Below are positions 46,253-56,649 of a stretch of 64,000 nt of DNA, in pieces. How positions within the stretch are numbered: the stretch's first letter is position 1; every line of letters starts with the position of its first letter. The translations under genes and the position numbers were made by a program. This DNA is from Climacteris rufus. Lineage: Eukaryota > Chordata > Aves > Passeriformes > Climacteridae. The DNA lies in assembly GCA_013398175.1 (NCBI GenBank), contig VZRZ01003222.1, positions 99,623 through 163,622 on the forward strand, given 5' to 3'. The notes under the pieces were generated by a model, which saw nothing but the letters and a program-made list of their open reading frames with translations, searched no databases and was not told the origin of the DNA.

Positions 46253-49244
46253 GTAAGGCAAGACCATGACTTTTACATCTTGTTAATGCAGGTCTTGAAA
46301 TTTTTATTTCTTAAAAAAGAATGAGAAAAACCAACGCCCTCCCAATTGAGAAAATTAAATAATTCAGTTCAGTTTGAAGATTCTTAGGCGAGAAAGGCAA
46401 AGAGTCCCATCTATAAGACATTAAACTCAGCATTCTTCAGCATACGCTTATAAAAAGGATATGATGGGCCAAAATGTGACCAGCAGTGATTGTTCATTGA
46501 ACAATAATTTTCCTTTCAAGGTAATTTTGCTACTGAGACCTTAGTTCTGTCAGGCTTCCACTCAGGTCGGGGAGTTTGACCTTCCTTAAGAATTGGCCTC
46601 AGAATATGAGCAGCCATACAAATGTCAAGGTAGCTCCAGTGAATCAGAGCCTGATGGTAAACCATTTAGATTTAAAAATAAAAAGTGAAACAAATAGATT
46701 GGAACACAAATAGATTGTAACAATTAGAACTCTGTTAGGTAACACTATCAGGAGATCAGAGATCTTTTTTCCATGTCATTTTTCCTCGTATACTTTCGGA
46801 GAAAGTAATTCCCAGTGCCAGAAGCCTTGCTCAGTATGATCTCCTGAGCCTTCATTCAATAAACTCACTCGGAAGTCAGCAACACAGGAAAACCATTAGA
46901 TCAATTTAGGGCATTGTTACCATTTTAAGAAGGAAGGATGCAACTACAGAGATGTCAAATCAACTGTTAAAAGTATTTATGACATTAAATAAACGCAACA
47001 AATTTAGCTTTGCATTCTTAAAGCAATAATCAGAGAGAGTCTGCCTCTAGACACTGTAACAAAATTGTCTTTGAGAAATTAGGAATTACTTTGGATGGGA
47101 AATTCAATCTGAAACACTGTAATGTTTCCTTTAAATTGCAGTGACTACAGCATGGTGTCCTGTAAGAGATGCTCATAATCCTTTCCCCCTGTAGATTTCA
47201 GGAAGCACTAGAGTTCTCACCCAGTTCTGGCACATCCAGTTTTCATTTCTGTCTGCTTTGATAATTGGACTTTAATCTAGAATTGTTTAATCTTTTTCCT
47301 CTGAATATTTCAGTTGAAATTTATGCATAGAAATAGATGGGTGCTTTTTATTTAATGAAAATTGGCTAGCTTTTTTTTTTTTTTTTTTGTAATTTATGAA
47401 AATGCAGGTGTGTTGCAGCTGCTGAACAATTTCTTGTTAAACTGCCTTCAACAGAAAAACCACCTGGTCATTTGTTCCTTAAGAACTTGGGTTCAGTCCT
47501 GCAAAATGACCTTTCAAGTAGGTCCTACAGTCTGTGCTGGCTGTGAGATTGTAAGCAGCTTGAGAGAGTTCACAGAACTATTTGTGTGATTAAAATTCAG
47601 AATATACTTCTGATGCTTTGCTGGATGGAGACAGGGATCTCAAAGTTGCAAGATGCTCTTTGAGAGATTTGTAATGGTTACAAAAGCTCACTCTTTCTGT
47701 GCTCTTCATCTGTGTGTCAGGGGGCAGCAATACTATCTCAGATCGCTGCTTTGCAACCTGAGACAGGAGAACTTAATGTCATAAACCTATTTTCTTGAAC
47801 CAATGACTTGAGGATTCTGTTAGTTCCTCTCTTTTTAAGAGGAGAATGATGGAGAATTATCTTAATAGTAGTGGGTGAGGTATCTCAATACCTGTCTATA
47901 GAACATCTTGGATAAACCACAGTGACCACTCTAATCATGTAGGTAACTAATTAATAATTTGCAGGATAACATGTTTAATTGTGAGAATGTGATGCCCCTC
48001 TAAATAAGTAAATGAAGTTGATGGTTTGGGTTCTGTCTTAATGAGGCAACTGGAACACTTACTTAATGGATATATCCACCAAGAAGTATAATAAGAACAT
48101 AATGGAGTAAAAGCACAACACTACATTAGAAGATTCAATTAACACTCAGATATTCTCCTAATATTAGGTAGTTTAAAAAACCTCCTTAAGTATGTACTGT
48201 ATACTGATCTGTAATAATTAGGAAAAGGTGTATGTATTTGTTAGTACCCACAGCCCAGACAATACATAGCAGTAACACACTTCTGAAAATTTTCATGGGT
48301 ATTCTCAGCTGCTTTGTTGGAGCACATGAACTATCATGTTTGAAGCAAATGATACTTATGATTCTATAGCAAGACAATTCGGCATCTGGAACTTGATACT
48401 TGGACGAATGGGAGAAATAATCAGATTCCCCGGTTTACCTGTGTCTGAATGGAAGTAGTGGGGAGCTATTTCCTCCTGCCCTAGTTTCATTACTGGATCA
48501 GAGACAACTCCTGGTTTCTCCACAACATGAAAGAAGTGTTACTGCAAACTTCTGCTGTGCTGGAAGAGCTCCTCTTCACTGCAAGGGGTTCATATGAATT
48601 TCTACATTGTGATGTATTTGGCTGTTTTCTTTTGCAATTTCAGATCTGAATACTGTATACTGAATACTGTAGTGAAGATGACTCCTGTACTGCTGCCAGA
48701 GGGTTAATCTGAGCTTGCACCCTAATGGTACCTGCTGAGTTAGACAACCCAACTAAATAGCAGCTCTGTGGGGTAAAAGGTAGCTGTGGCTTGAAGACAT
48801 ACAAATGCAGATAGGTCTGTAAATATTGAAACTGAAAACGTGCTTTCCACACTGAACTCTTTTTTGGTTTTGTTCACAGTTGAACTAACAATTCTGAAAG
48901 TATTGTCTGTATTTTAATTTTTGAACAAGAGATCTCCTTAATTTTCTAAGTCAATAATTTTTTTAATGTATTTTTTCCATTTAGCTGTGTGTCTGCTAAA
49001 TGTATGTCTTAATATTTATAAAATGAAGAATATTAACAAGTAGCCAAAAGGAACAACTACTGTATTGACAGGGCATGACTAATAGCTCATTATTTAACTC
49101 TTTTTTAAATAAAGTCTTGAGTTACTATTGGAATGAGCCTTTTTTATTAGTTTGTATGACAAAGCAAAGCTAAAATATGGTGTTCAGAGTTTATATGTCA
49201 GCATCACTTGTATCTGGCATATATGCATAATTATAGTTACATGG
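46253..49244. other. Intergenic DNA
   Basis: Three kilobases of AT-rich DNA after the WD-like exon. It contains an 18-base T-run near 47,371-47,388. I searched for further WD-repeat exons and saw none that I could support. Confidence 0.5.
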
Positions 49245-49412
49245 TGTCTTGGTTTGAAAGACAGGTGTCTACTAAGGAAGGCAGGAGCCCCCCTTGGAAT
49301 GGAAAAATGCAACCCCCTTCCCTCCAAATTATTATAAATTTGAAATTAAGGGGCTTTCAGGCAAATATATGAGCAATAGGAAAAACAGTTCTTTACATAT
49401 ATATATATGTGT

Positions 49413-50021
49413 GTGGCAGTGTATGTGGCAAGTGACAGCCCCACAGGCTTAAGACTGGTGGACTCAGCCCCTGTCTGAGCCACACTCCATTGTCAGGGTG
49501 AGCTTTCTGGCTCACCCAGCGGTGTTTACATGTTTCAGTTTATTGGTTAATTAAGGCATTACCTCATGTTCTATGTAAGGGTATGTTCTGGAAGCTTCAT
49601 GGCTGTTCAGTGTCCCATTGGTTCCATGTAAATCCCTGTACCCCAATTGGTTGCTCTCCCCTGCTTGTATCCCGATAAATCCCCTGCTTTCCCTGTGCTC
49701 GCTGCCTGGTCCCTGAAGCCTCCAGCTCTTCCCGATCCTCGCGCTGCCTCTCCTGGACCTCGGACCCTCTCCTGCCTTCCCTGCTGCCTCTCCCCGGGAA
49801 ATAAAAGAGCTGGAAATCACACCACAGCCCTTCTGTCGGGTCTTTGTCCTCACCCGCGCCCATAACATCAGCCCGGAGCTCGCTCTCCCCAGAGGAGCCA
49901 GCACTAAATGAAGCTGCCGGAGGACGCCCTGTGTTTGGGGAAGCTGCGCGCCGCAGCTCCCGGGAAACCAGGGTCACTCTCAGACTAACACTGAGTGGCC
50001 TCAAGCAGCCACCTGGAAACA
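49413..50021 (+). mobile_element. Nested LTR inside the 49,245-50,541 LTR
   Basis: A 0.6 kb element with CCAAT-like boxes, GATAAATCC and AATAAA at 49,800-49,805, followed by a GC-rich R/U5-like part ending GGAAACA. It is related to 40,338-40,665, there in reverse. Its exact left end is blurred by the microsatellite into which it inserted. Confidence 0.7.
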
Positions 50022-50023
50022 GC

Positions 50024-50039
50024 GTAATATATATATATG

Positions 50040-50070
<31 letters not shown>

Positions 50071-50092
50071 GTATATATATATGTGTGTGTGT
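50024..50092. repeat. TA/TG microsatellite
   Basis: Alternating TA with interspersed TG, ending in a GTGTGTGTGT run. It is the right half of a microsatellite internal to the outer LTR; the left half is at 49,398-49,412. Confidence 0.9.
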
Positions 50093-51062
50093 ATAACAAA
50101 GCAATAATACAGTAACAGGGGTTTAGCCTTACAGAGTCAGGGTACGACCTGACACCCTGCCAGGCAGGGTGGTGGTAGCAGTCTGATTAGGTGGTAGCTG
50201 CAGTTCTCGTTGAAGTGAGAACTTGTAGAAGACCTTGTAGTCAAGGTCTGGTCCTTCTCGGAGAGTCCAGTGGTGGCTGTGTAGCTCTTGTCCTCTGGGA
50301 TCCCAGTAGGTAAGGCTGCTTGTGCTGTTCCAAACCCCAGATTATATCGGCAGTGGAATGCTTGGCTCCTTCCCCCTGGGTGGAGCATCTCACAATGGGA
50401 TGGTGAGTCATGTGGCAAGGCATTTTTGGGCCCATTAACAGAAGATAGTCTGGAGGGAGGAGGCGAGGAACATTGCTACACCCGGTTTCAACAGCTCACA
50501 AAAATGGTAATAGAATATACCAATAGAATATACCCAGGACACATGGGATACAGATACAGGTTGTAAAAAGTTAGCCTCAAAGGTACTAAGCTCTTATTTG
50601 GTTACTAGTTTGATGAAGAGATGCAAAATATATTGCTAGTTAAAGAGCATTTCATTATCTGACAAACACACTTGCCCATGTGTATTAGGTTTGCATGGCC
50701 TGGTTTTTCATAGTGGGCATGCCACAGAAGTAGCTTCTGTGAGAAGCTGCCGGAAGCTTCCACCACATTCAGAAGAGCCAATCCCTGATGGCTCTGAGGA
50801 TGGACATTCCACTGGCCATGGCTGGGCCAATTAGAGATAGTGGTAATGACTCTGTGATAACAGATTTAAGAAGAAATCAAAACAAAGCTGGTGGTGTAGT
50901 TTTAACTCCAGTTAAGAAGAGGAGAGAGAACATGTGAGAGAAACAACAATGGAGACACCAAGGTCAGTGAGGAAGGAGGGGCAGGAGGTGCTCCAGGTGC
51001 CAGAGCTGAGATGTCCCTGCAGCCTGTGGGGAGGACTGTGGGGAAGCACCTGTGCCCCTGCA

Positions 51063-51264
51063 GCCCATGGAGGCCACGGGGATGCAGAGATCCACCCACA
51101 GCCCATGGAGGCCACGGGGATGCAGAGATCCACCCACAGCCCATGGAGGCCCACAGGGATGCAGAGATCCACCCACAGCCCATGGAACTCCACAAGGATG
51201 CAGAGATCCACCCACAGCCCATGGAACTCCACAAGGATGCAGAGATCCACCCACAGCCCATGGA
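51063..51264. repeat. 38/39-bp minisatellite inside the LTR
   Basis: Five consecutive units of 38-39 bp, each with GCCCATGGA then GGATGCAGAGATCCACCCAC, then a sixth cut by the gap. The first two units are identical, the last two are identical, and the middle one is intermediate. Confidence 0.93.
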
Positions 51265-51703
51265 NNNNNNNNNNNNNNNNNNNNNNNNNNNNNNNNNNNN
51301 NNNNNNNNNNNNNNNNNNNNNNNNNNNNNNNNNNNNNNNNNNNNNNNNNNNNNNNNNNNNNNNNNNNNNNNNNNNNNNNNNNNNNNNNNNNNNNNNNNNN
51401 NNNNNNNNNNNNNNNNNNNNNNNNNNNNNNNNNNNNNNNNNNNNNNNNNNNNNNNNNNNNNNNNNNNNNNNNNNNNNNNNNNNNNNNNNNNNNNNNNNNN
51501 NNNNNNNNNNNNNNNNNNNNNNNNNNNNNNNNNNNNNNNNNNNNNNNNNNNNNNNNNNNNNNNNNNNNNNNNNNNNNNNNNNNNNNNNNNNNNNNNNNNN
51601 NNNNNNNNNNNNNNNNNNNNNNNNNNNNNNNNNNNNNNNNNNNNNNNNNNNNNNNNNNNNNNNNNNNNNNNNNNNNNNNNNNNNNNNNNNNNNNNNNNNN
51701 NNN
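51265..51703. other. Assembly gap (439 N) in LTR minisatellite
   Basis: The gap starts inside a repeat unit, so it most likely hides further minisatellite copies and the rest of the LTR repeat region. Confidence 0.95.
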
Positions 51704-52429
51704 GGGAGCTGTTGCCCATGGGATGGACTCACGCTGCAGAAGTTTGCAGGGAGCTGTTGCTCGTGAGATGGAGCCACGTCAGGGCAGCTCCTGGAGACTT
51801 CTCCCGTGGGACGGACCCCACGGTGTAGCAGGGGAAGGGCTCCTCTCCCTGAACAGTGGGAGAAGCCTTGAGTGCTGAATGGACCAGAACCCCCATTCCT
51901 GTCTCCCTGCGCCGCTGGGGGGGCAGGTAGGGCTGGGAAGGAGGGAGGGGTGGGGGAAGGTGTTTTTTTAAGGGCTTATTTGGTTTCTTACTATCCTGCT
52001 CTGATTTTGTTAGCAATAAATTTACTTATATCTCTAAGTTAAGCCTGTTTTGCCCTTGTTGGTAATTGACAAGTGTTCTCTTCCAGTCCTTATCTCAACT
52101 CATGAAGCCTTCCTTAAATTTTCTCTCCTCTGTCTAGTAGAGGAGTGAACGAGAGGCTTTTGTGGGTGCCTGGCGTCCAGCCGGTGTCAAACTTCGTGAA
52201 CACACGCCTTTGGTTTGGCTTTGTGACGCTCTGTATGCATAGATCACAAAGCCCATGACAGGGTGTGCATGTGCACATTGTGGTTTAATTCTTTCTCATT
52301 TATAGATGATTGCAGAGCCTAACTGAGGCTCAAGCTTCCCATGGTATCCTGTGCCATCAGCCTTGGCCAATCGAGGCTCTTGAGTATAAGGCAGGGCTAG
52401 AGCCCAGCCGAAAGCAGTCTCGCCTAAAT

Positions 52430-52830
52430 GTCTGAAAGGCCGACATTTATGCATGTTCCTCCAGTCTCGACGTGTATTGTGCCAAAACCAACGCGGGCTC
52501 GTGTGCGGTTCGCAGTCAGGCTCGGGACAGAGCCGCGGCCGCGCTGTGCCCGGCGGTTCCGGTGGCGGAGCCGGCTGGGCCGGGTTGGGCACGGCGGAAG
52601 GCTCGGCCCGGGCTGGAAGTTGTGTTAGGGCCGCGTTGAGGCCGCGGTTGTTACACGGCGCCGTGGCTTAGTTGGTTAAAGCGCCTGTCTAGTAAACAGG
52701 AGATCCTGGGTTCGAATCCCAGCGGTGCCTGTGCCAGCGGATTTGCTTTTCAGCCCCCGTTTTACCGCCGCGCGCCGGAGCAGCCGCGGGTGGGGGAGAA
52801 GCGGTGGGGAGGGGAACAGATCCGGGGTGT
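52430..52830. promoter_or_regulatory. CpG-rich block around the tRNA gene
   Basis: A 400-base GC- and CpG-rich island in AT-rich surroundings, centred on tRNA-Thr. Unmethylated CpG islands around active tRNA genes are common. No protein-coding exon could be supported in it. Confidence 0.6.
52657..52730 (+). tRNA. tRNA-Thr, anticodon AGT
   Basis: A 74-nt gene with a complete cloverleaf. The acceptor stem GGCGCCG pairs with CGGTGCC with one G-U pair, and the discriminator is T. The A box TGGCTTAGTTGG is at 52,664-52,675 and the B box GGTTCGAATCC at 52,709-52,719. The anticodon AGT is at 52,691-52,693, flanked by a CCTGT/ACAGG stem. The CCA end is not encoded, as in eukaryotes. A pol III terminator TTTT lies at 52,747-52,750. 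It appears identical to the human tRNA-Thr-AGT I remember, and I recall a human copy between WDR88 and LRP3, so the locus is probably conserved. Confidence 0.98.
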
Positions 52831-52839
52831 CTGTGTGTG

Positions 52840-54145
52840 CCTGTGCGAGTGTGTGTGTGCCTGTGCGTGCGTGTGTGTGTGCGTGTGTGTGCGTGTGTGT
52901 GCCTGTCTGTGTGCGTGTGTGTGCGTGTGTGTGCCTGTCTGTGTGCGTGTGTGTGCGTGTGTGTGCCTGTCTGTGTGCGTGTGTGTGCGTGTGTGTGCCT
53001 GTCTGTGTGCGTGTGTGTGCGTGTGTGTGCCTGTCTGTGTGCGTGTGTGTGCGTGTGTGTGCCTGTCTGTGTGCGTGTGTGTGCGTGTGTGTGCCTGTCT
53101 GTGTGCGTGTGTGTGCGTGTGTGTGCCTGTCTGTGTGCGTGTGTGTGCGTGTGTGTGCCTGTCTGTGTGCGTGTGTGTGCGTGTGTGTGCCTGTCTGTGT
53201 GCGTGTGTGTGCGTGTGTGTGCCTGTCTGTGTGCGTGTGTGTGCGTGTGTGTGCCTGTCTGTGTGCGTGTGTGTGCGTGTGTGTGCCTGTCTGTGTGCGT
53301 GTGTGTGCGTGTGTGTGCCTGTCTGTGTGCGTGTGTGTGCGTGTGTGTGCCTGTCTGTGTGCGTGTGTGTGCGTGTGTGTGCCTGTCTGTGTGCGTGTGT
53401 GTGCGTGTGTGTGCCTGTCTGTGTGCGTGTGTGTGCGTGTGTGTGCCTGTCTGTGTGCGTGTGTGTGCGTGTGTGTGCCTGTCTGTGTGCGTGTGTGTGC
53501 GTGTGTGTGCCTGTCTGTGTGCGTGTGTGTGCGTGTGTGTGCCTGTCTGTGTGCGTGTGTGTGCGTGTGTGTGCCTGTCTGTGTGCGTGTGTGTGCGTGT
53601 GTGTGCCTGTCTGTGTGCGTGTGTGTGCGTGTGTGTGCCTGTCTGTGTGCGTGTGTGTGCGTGTGTGTGCCTGTCTGTGTGCGTGTGTGTGCGTGTGTGT
53701 GCCTGTCTGTGTGCGTGTGTGTGCGTGTGTGTGCCTGTCTGTGTGCGTGTGTGTGCGTGTGTGTGCCTGTCTGTGTGCGTGTGTGTGCGTGTGTGTGCCT
53801 GTCTGTGTGCGTGTGTGTGCGTGTGTGTGCCTGTCTGTGTGCGTGTGTGTGCGTGTGTGTGCCTGTCTGTGTGCGTGTGTGTGCGTGTGTGTGCCTGTCT
53901 GTGTGCGTGTGTGTGCGTGTGTGTGCCTGTCTGTGTGCGTGTGTGTGCGTGTGTGTGCCTGTCTGTGTGCGTGTGTGTGCGTGTGTGTGCCTGTCTGTGT
54001 GCGTGTGTGTGCGTGTGTGTGCCTGTCTGTGTGCGTGTGTGTGCGTGTGTGTGCCTGTCTGTGTGCGTGTGTGTGCGTGTGTGTGCCTGTCTGTGTGCGT
54101 GTGTGTGTGTGTGCCTGTGTGTGCGCACGTGTGTGTGCGTGTGTG
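52840..54145. repeat. 32-bp GT/GC minisatellite, about 38 perfect copies
   Basis: Built of alternating TG with CG and CC substitutions. The marker CCTGTCTG recurs exactly every 32 bases from 52,902 to 54,086, which is 37 intervals. Copies look identical; only the ends (52,840-52,900 and 54,095-54,145) are degenerate. Because 32 is not a multiple of three and no stop occurs in any phase, all six frames stay open for about 470-550 codons; none is a gene. Alternating purine-pyrimidine DNA of this kind can adopt Z-form. Confidence 0.97.
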
Positions 54146-55408
54146 CACACAAAAAACTGGTGGTCGTGTATTCTGGCTGCCACCTATGTGCTTTACAGCG
54201 GAGATGTTTTTCCTAACCTAACAAGTATTTATTCACATAGACTCAGGAAAACATTTTTCACAATCTTTTTTTCTTATTGCCACATCTTCAACAGCTCGTC
54301 GGGTAAACAAAGCTATTATTTTCTTTTTTCCTTCCTGTTATGGCTGCAGTGTCTACTGACTCCGTGTTTGCTGCAGAGGTTTTTGTTGCCCAACGGCACC
54401 GAGACCTGCCTTTCACCTCTTACCTGCTACTGTTACACTAAGTCTGGCTTTTCCAAGTGAAAGTTGCAATAAGCAATCTGTGCTACCATGTAATTAGTGA
54501 CACAGTAGAGGGACAAAGGGTCTTTCTAGAAATCTTGAAAAATCAAAGGCCAAATCTTGCTCTGTTAGGCTTGGGAATTGGGTTCAGCGAAAGTATTCCA
54601 ATTTTTTGTTATACTAAAGAAAGGCAGAATCCATCCCTAAATCTAGAAATAAAAGGCTTAAAATCCACGAATACAAGTTCCAGCCTAGCGACCCTATCCT
54701 CAGGTGCTTTTTCTGCACTTACACCGAAATGCTGGGAGTCAATGGATTCACAGCCATATTTGGGGGTCAGGTTTTCAGGACTCAGATCTGCAGTGATATC
54801 ACAGTTGACAGTAGCCTCAAATGTAATGTATAAGGCTTAATGTCTGGGATGAGCATTTTGGTTATAACGTTACCCACAGGAATCTTTCTTTGAGTAGCAC
54901 TTACTGTAAAAATGCGGCCTAGATAATATTTGATATGTCATAAATATAAGTAAAACATAATTGCAATCTGTGATATATTATTAAAAAATCAGAACTACCT
55001 TGGGATTAACCTCTCATAGATTGGCATTATCTAAAAGAAAACAAGAAGTAGACAATGGAAAGTGCAAATTAAGGAAGATATGGGAAAAGAAGCTGCAGTG
55101 AATGCAGTCAGCAAAGCAGACTTGTTCTCAGCTCTTGCACAGGAGAGAGATTACTTAAGCATCCTTTACTTCGAATATTTGTACCTGCTGTTACTCTGCT
55201 AGTTTCCGACTAGGTTCTATTCTTTGGTTTGTAGATGAGAACCACCAATGTGAAGGAGTTCTAGGTGTTTTGTATCAAAATTATTAGTGCTCTTTTTTGA
55301 TGCATCAGCAGGAATGGCATGATGAGCCAGCCAGGATGGCACTGAACAGGGCTTGTCACTTTCTGCTTTAACATGGGCACCCTAAACAAAGCTTTAAAAC
55401 TCAAACTT
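54146..55408. other. Intergenic DNA
   Basis: Unassigned sequence after the minisatellite. It includes a 127-codon open frame (54,457-54,840) with no recognisable domain and no splice or expression context; I do not call it a gene. Confidence 0.5.
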
Positions 55409-55735
55409 GACTCCCTCGAGGGCAGAGAGGCCCTGCAGGGAGACCTCAACAAAGGAGAGAGATGGGCAATCCCCAGCCGTGTGGAGCTTGACAGGGGCAA
55501 GTGCCGGATTCTGCAGCTGGGATGGGGCACCCCTGGCTGTGTGCATGGACGGGGGAACGAGAGGCTGGAGAGCAGCTGTGGGAAGGGCCTGGGGGTCCTG
55601 CTCGAGGCTCAGTTGGGTGGGAGCCAGCAGTGCCCTGGAGCCAGGAGGGACATCCCTGTCCTGGGGCACCAGGCCCAGCAGCGCCGGCCGGGCCAGGGAG
55701 GGATTGTCCTGCTCTGCTCTGCACTGCTCTAAAAT
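55409..55735 (+). mobile_element. CR1 LINE internal fragment
   Basis: Matches the CR1 ORF2 end region (CTCCCTCGAGGGCAGAGAGG, GTGCCGGATTCTGCAGCTGG). It stops after GCTCTGCACTGCTCT without the CR1 3' end. Its first 276 bases differ at only two positions from 42,937-43,213. Confidence 0.9.
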
Positions 55736-56649
55736 GCAGCAGGTGGTGCTCATGGGCCCCTTGGCCCTTATGCTACTGGTATTAGCACAGTTGTATTTGA
55801 AAATCCATATATACTCAAGTGTGATCTATTTATTTCCCAATGAGCATGAGCTCCTGGTCAGTCGCCCTGTGCATCAAGAGACCTGTCCTTACCCCTCAGC
55901 TGCTCTTTGGCTCTGCACACACTGCTCTTAACTTTTCATCTCTTTTGCCATCTGCAAAATTACAATAATATTTACTGTTCTCACAGAGTTGCTGGGAGAG
56001 TTAATGAATGTTGCACGAAGCACTCTGAGCTTTTGGATAAAATAATTTTTTTTTTTTTTTTCTCCTCAGTAGGTTCAGGTCATGCTGGGACTGAGCCTCT
56101 TCAGTAATTCTAGCAGTGTTCACAGATGCATTTAGGCTGTTTCTGGGAAAAGGGACCTGACTGATTTTATCTCGTTGGAGTAGAAAATCAACTTGCAAAT
56201 AAAACTTTAAAAATTATTAAATAGGGGTGTTCATTGAAAAATTAGTATATAGGACTGTTCTAGCTTTCTTGTGGAAGGTTCTTATTAACTGTTAAGATTA
56301 CTTTATGTTTATCCACAGAAATACATGTAATACATGTTTTCACAATATTTTCCTGACAAGATATTTCTCCTATTTCAATCTCTCAAAATATCGCAACATT
56401 TTACATGAAGGTCTGTGATTATGATATCAATATATGATTGATATTACCTGAAAAGGGTTAAGTGTAATACGTACCTTATGGTGAGTATTTTAAAAACACT
56501 TTAGAATCTTTCTAATTGTAACATTTGTTGGTGCCAAATGAAAAGCAAATGGCCACATCTGTAAGAAAGTAGGGTGAATACTGTATTTCTTATGACACGT
56601 TCCCATAATGACTGCCTCCCTAAAATGGAAGCTTAAAATGCTCTCCATT
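55736..56649. other. Intergenic DNA
   Basis: AT-rich with a T-run near 56,044-56,061. No feature recognised. Confidence 0.5.

Larger units (their letters stand above)
49245..50541 (+). mobile_element. LTR (5-bp target duplication) containing a nested LTR
   Basis: Begins TGTCTTGGTTTG and ends CCCAGGACA, near-perfect terminal inverted repeats. It is flanked by CATGG at 49,240-49,244 and 50,542-50,546. A 5-bp duplication is typical of class III (ERVL-like) elements. Its halves, 49,245-49,412 and about 50,024-50,541, are separated by another LTR inserted in a TA/TG microsatellite. The right half carries CAGAGTCAGGGTACGACCTG, a block I recall from songbird LTRs. Confidence 0.85.
50681..52204 (+). 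mobile_element. Long avian LTR (ERVL-like) with internal minisatellite and gap
   Basis: Starts TGTATTAGGTTTGCATGGCC, contains ATTTAAGAAG (TATA region) and GAACATGTGAGAGAAACAAC, and ends GGCGTCCAGCCGG with AATAAA near 52,015. This is the layout of the long LTR common in many bird genomes. Its middle consists of degenerate repeats of CAGCCCATGGAG-type units, here expanded and partly lost in the gap 51,265-51,703. I saw no internal retroviral genes beside it, so it is a solo LTR. Frames crossing the gap are artefacts. Confidence 0.85.

Noticed and set aside
50902..51878. Open frames with repeated peptides across the second gap
   Set aside because: They are minisatellite DNA inside an LTR plus undetermined bases.
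52840..54145. Regular repeat that might be mistaken for a CRISPR array
   Set aside because: There are no unique spacers; the 32-bp unit is tandem and continuous, and the DNA is vertebrate.
52676..54460. Five or more overlapping open frames of 470-556 codons on both strands
   Set aside because: They are the 32-bp minisatellite read in every phase. The repeat contains no stop in any frame, and the predicted proteins are pure Cys/Val or His/Thr repeats.
54457..54840. A 127-codon open frame
   Set aside because: No recognisable domain, no splice sites matched to neighbours, and ordinary composition. Chance cannot be excluded.
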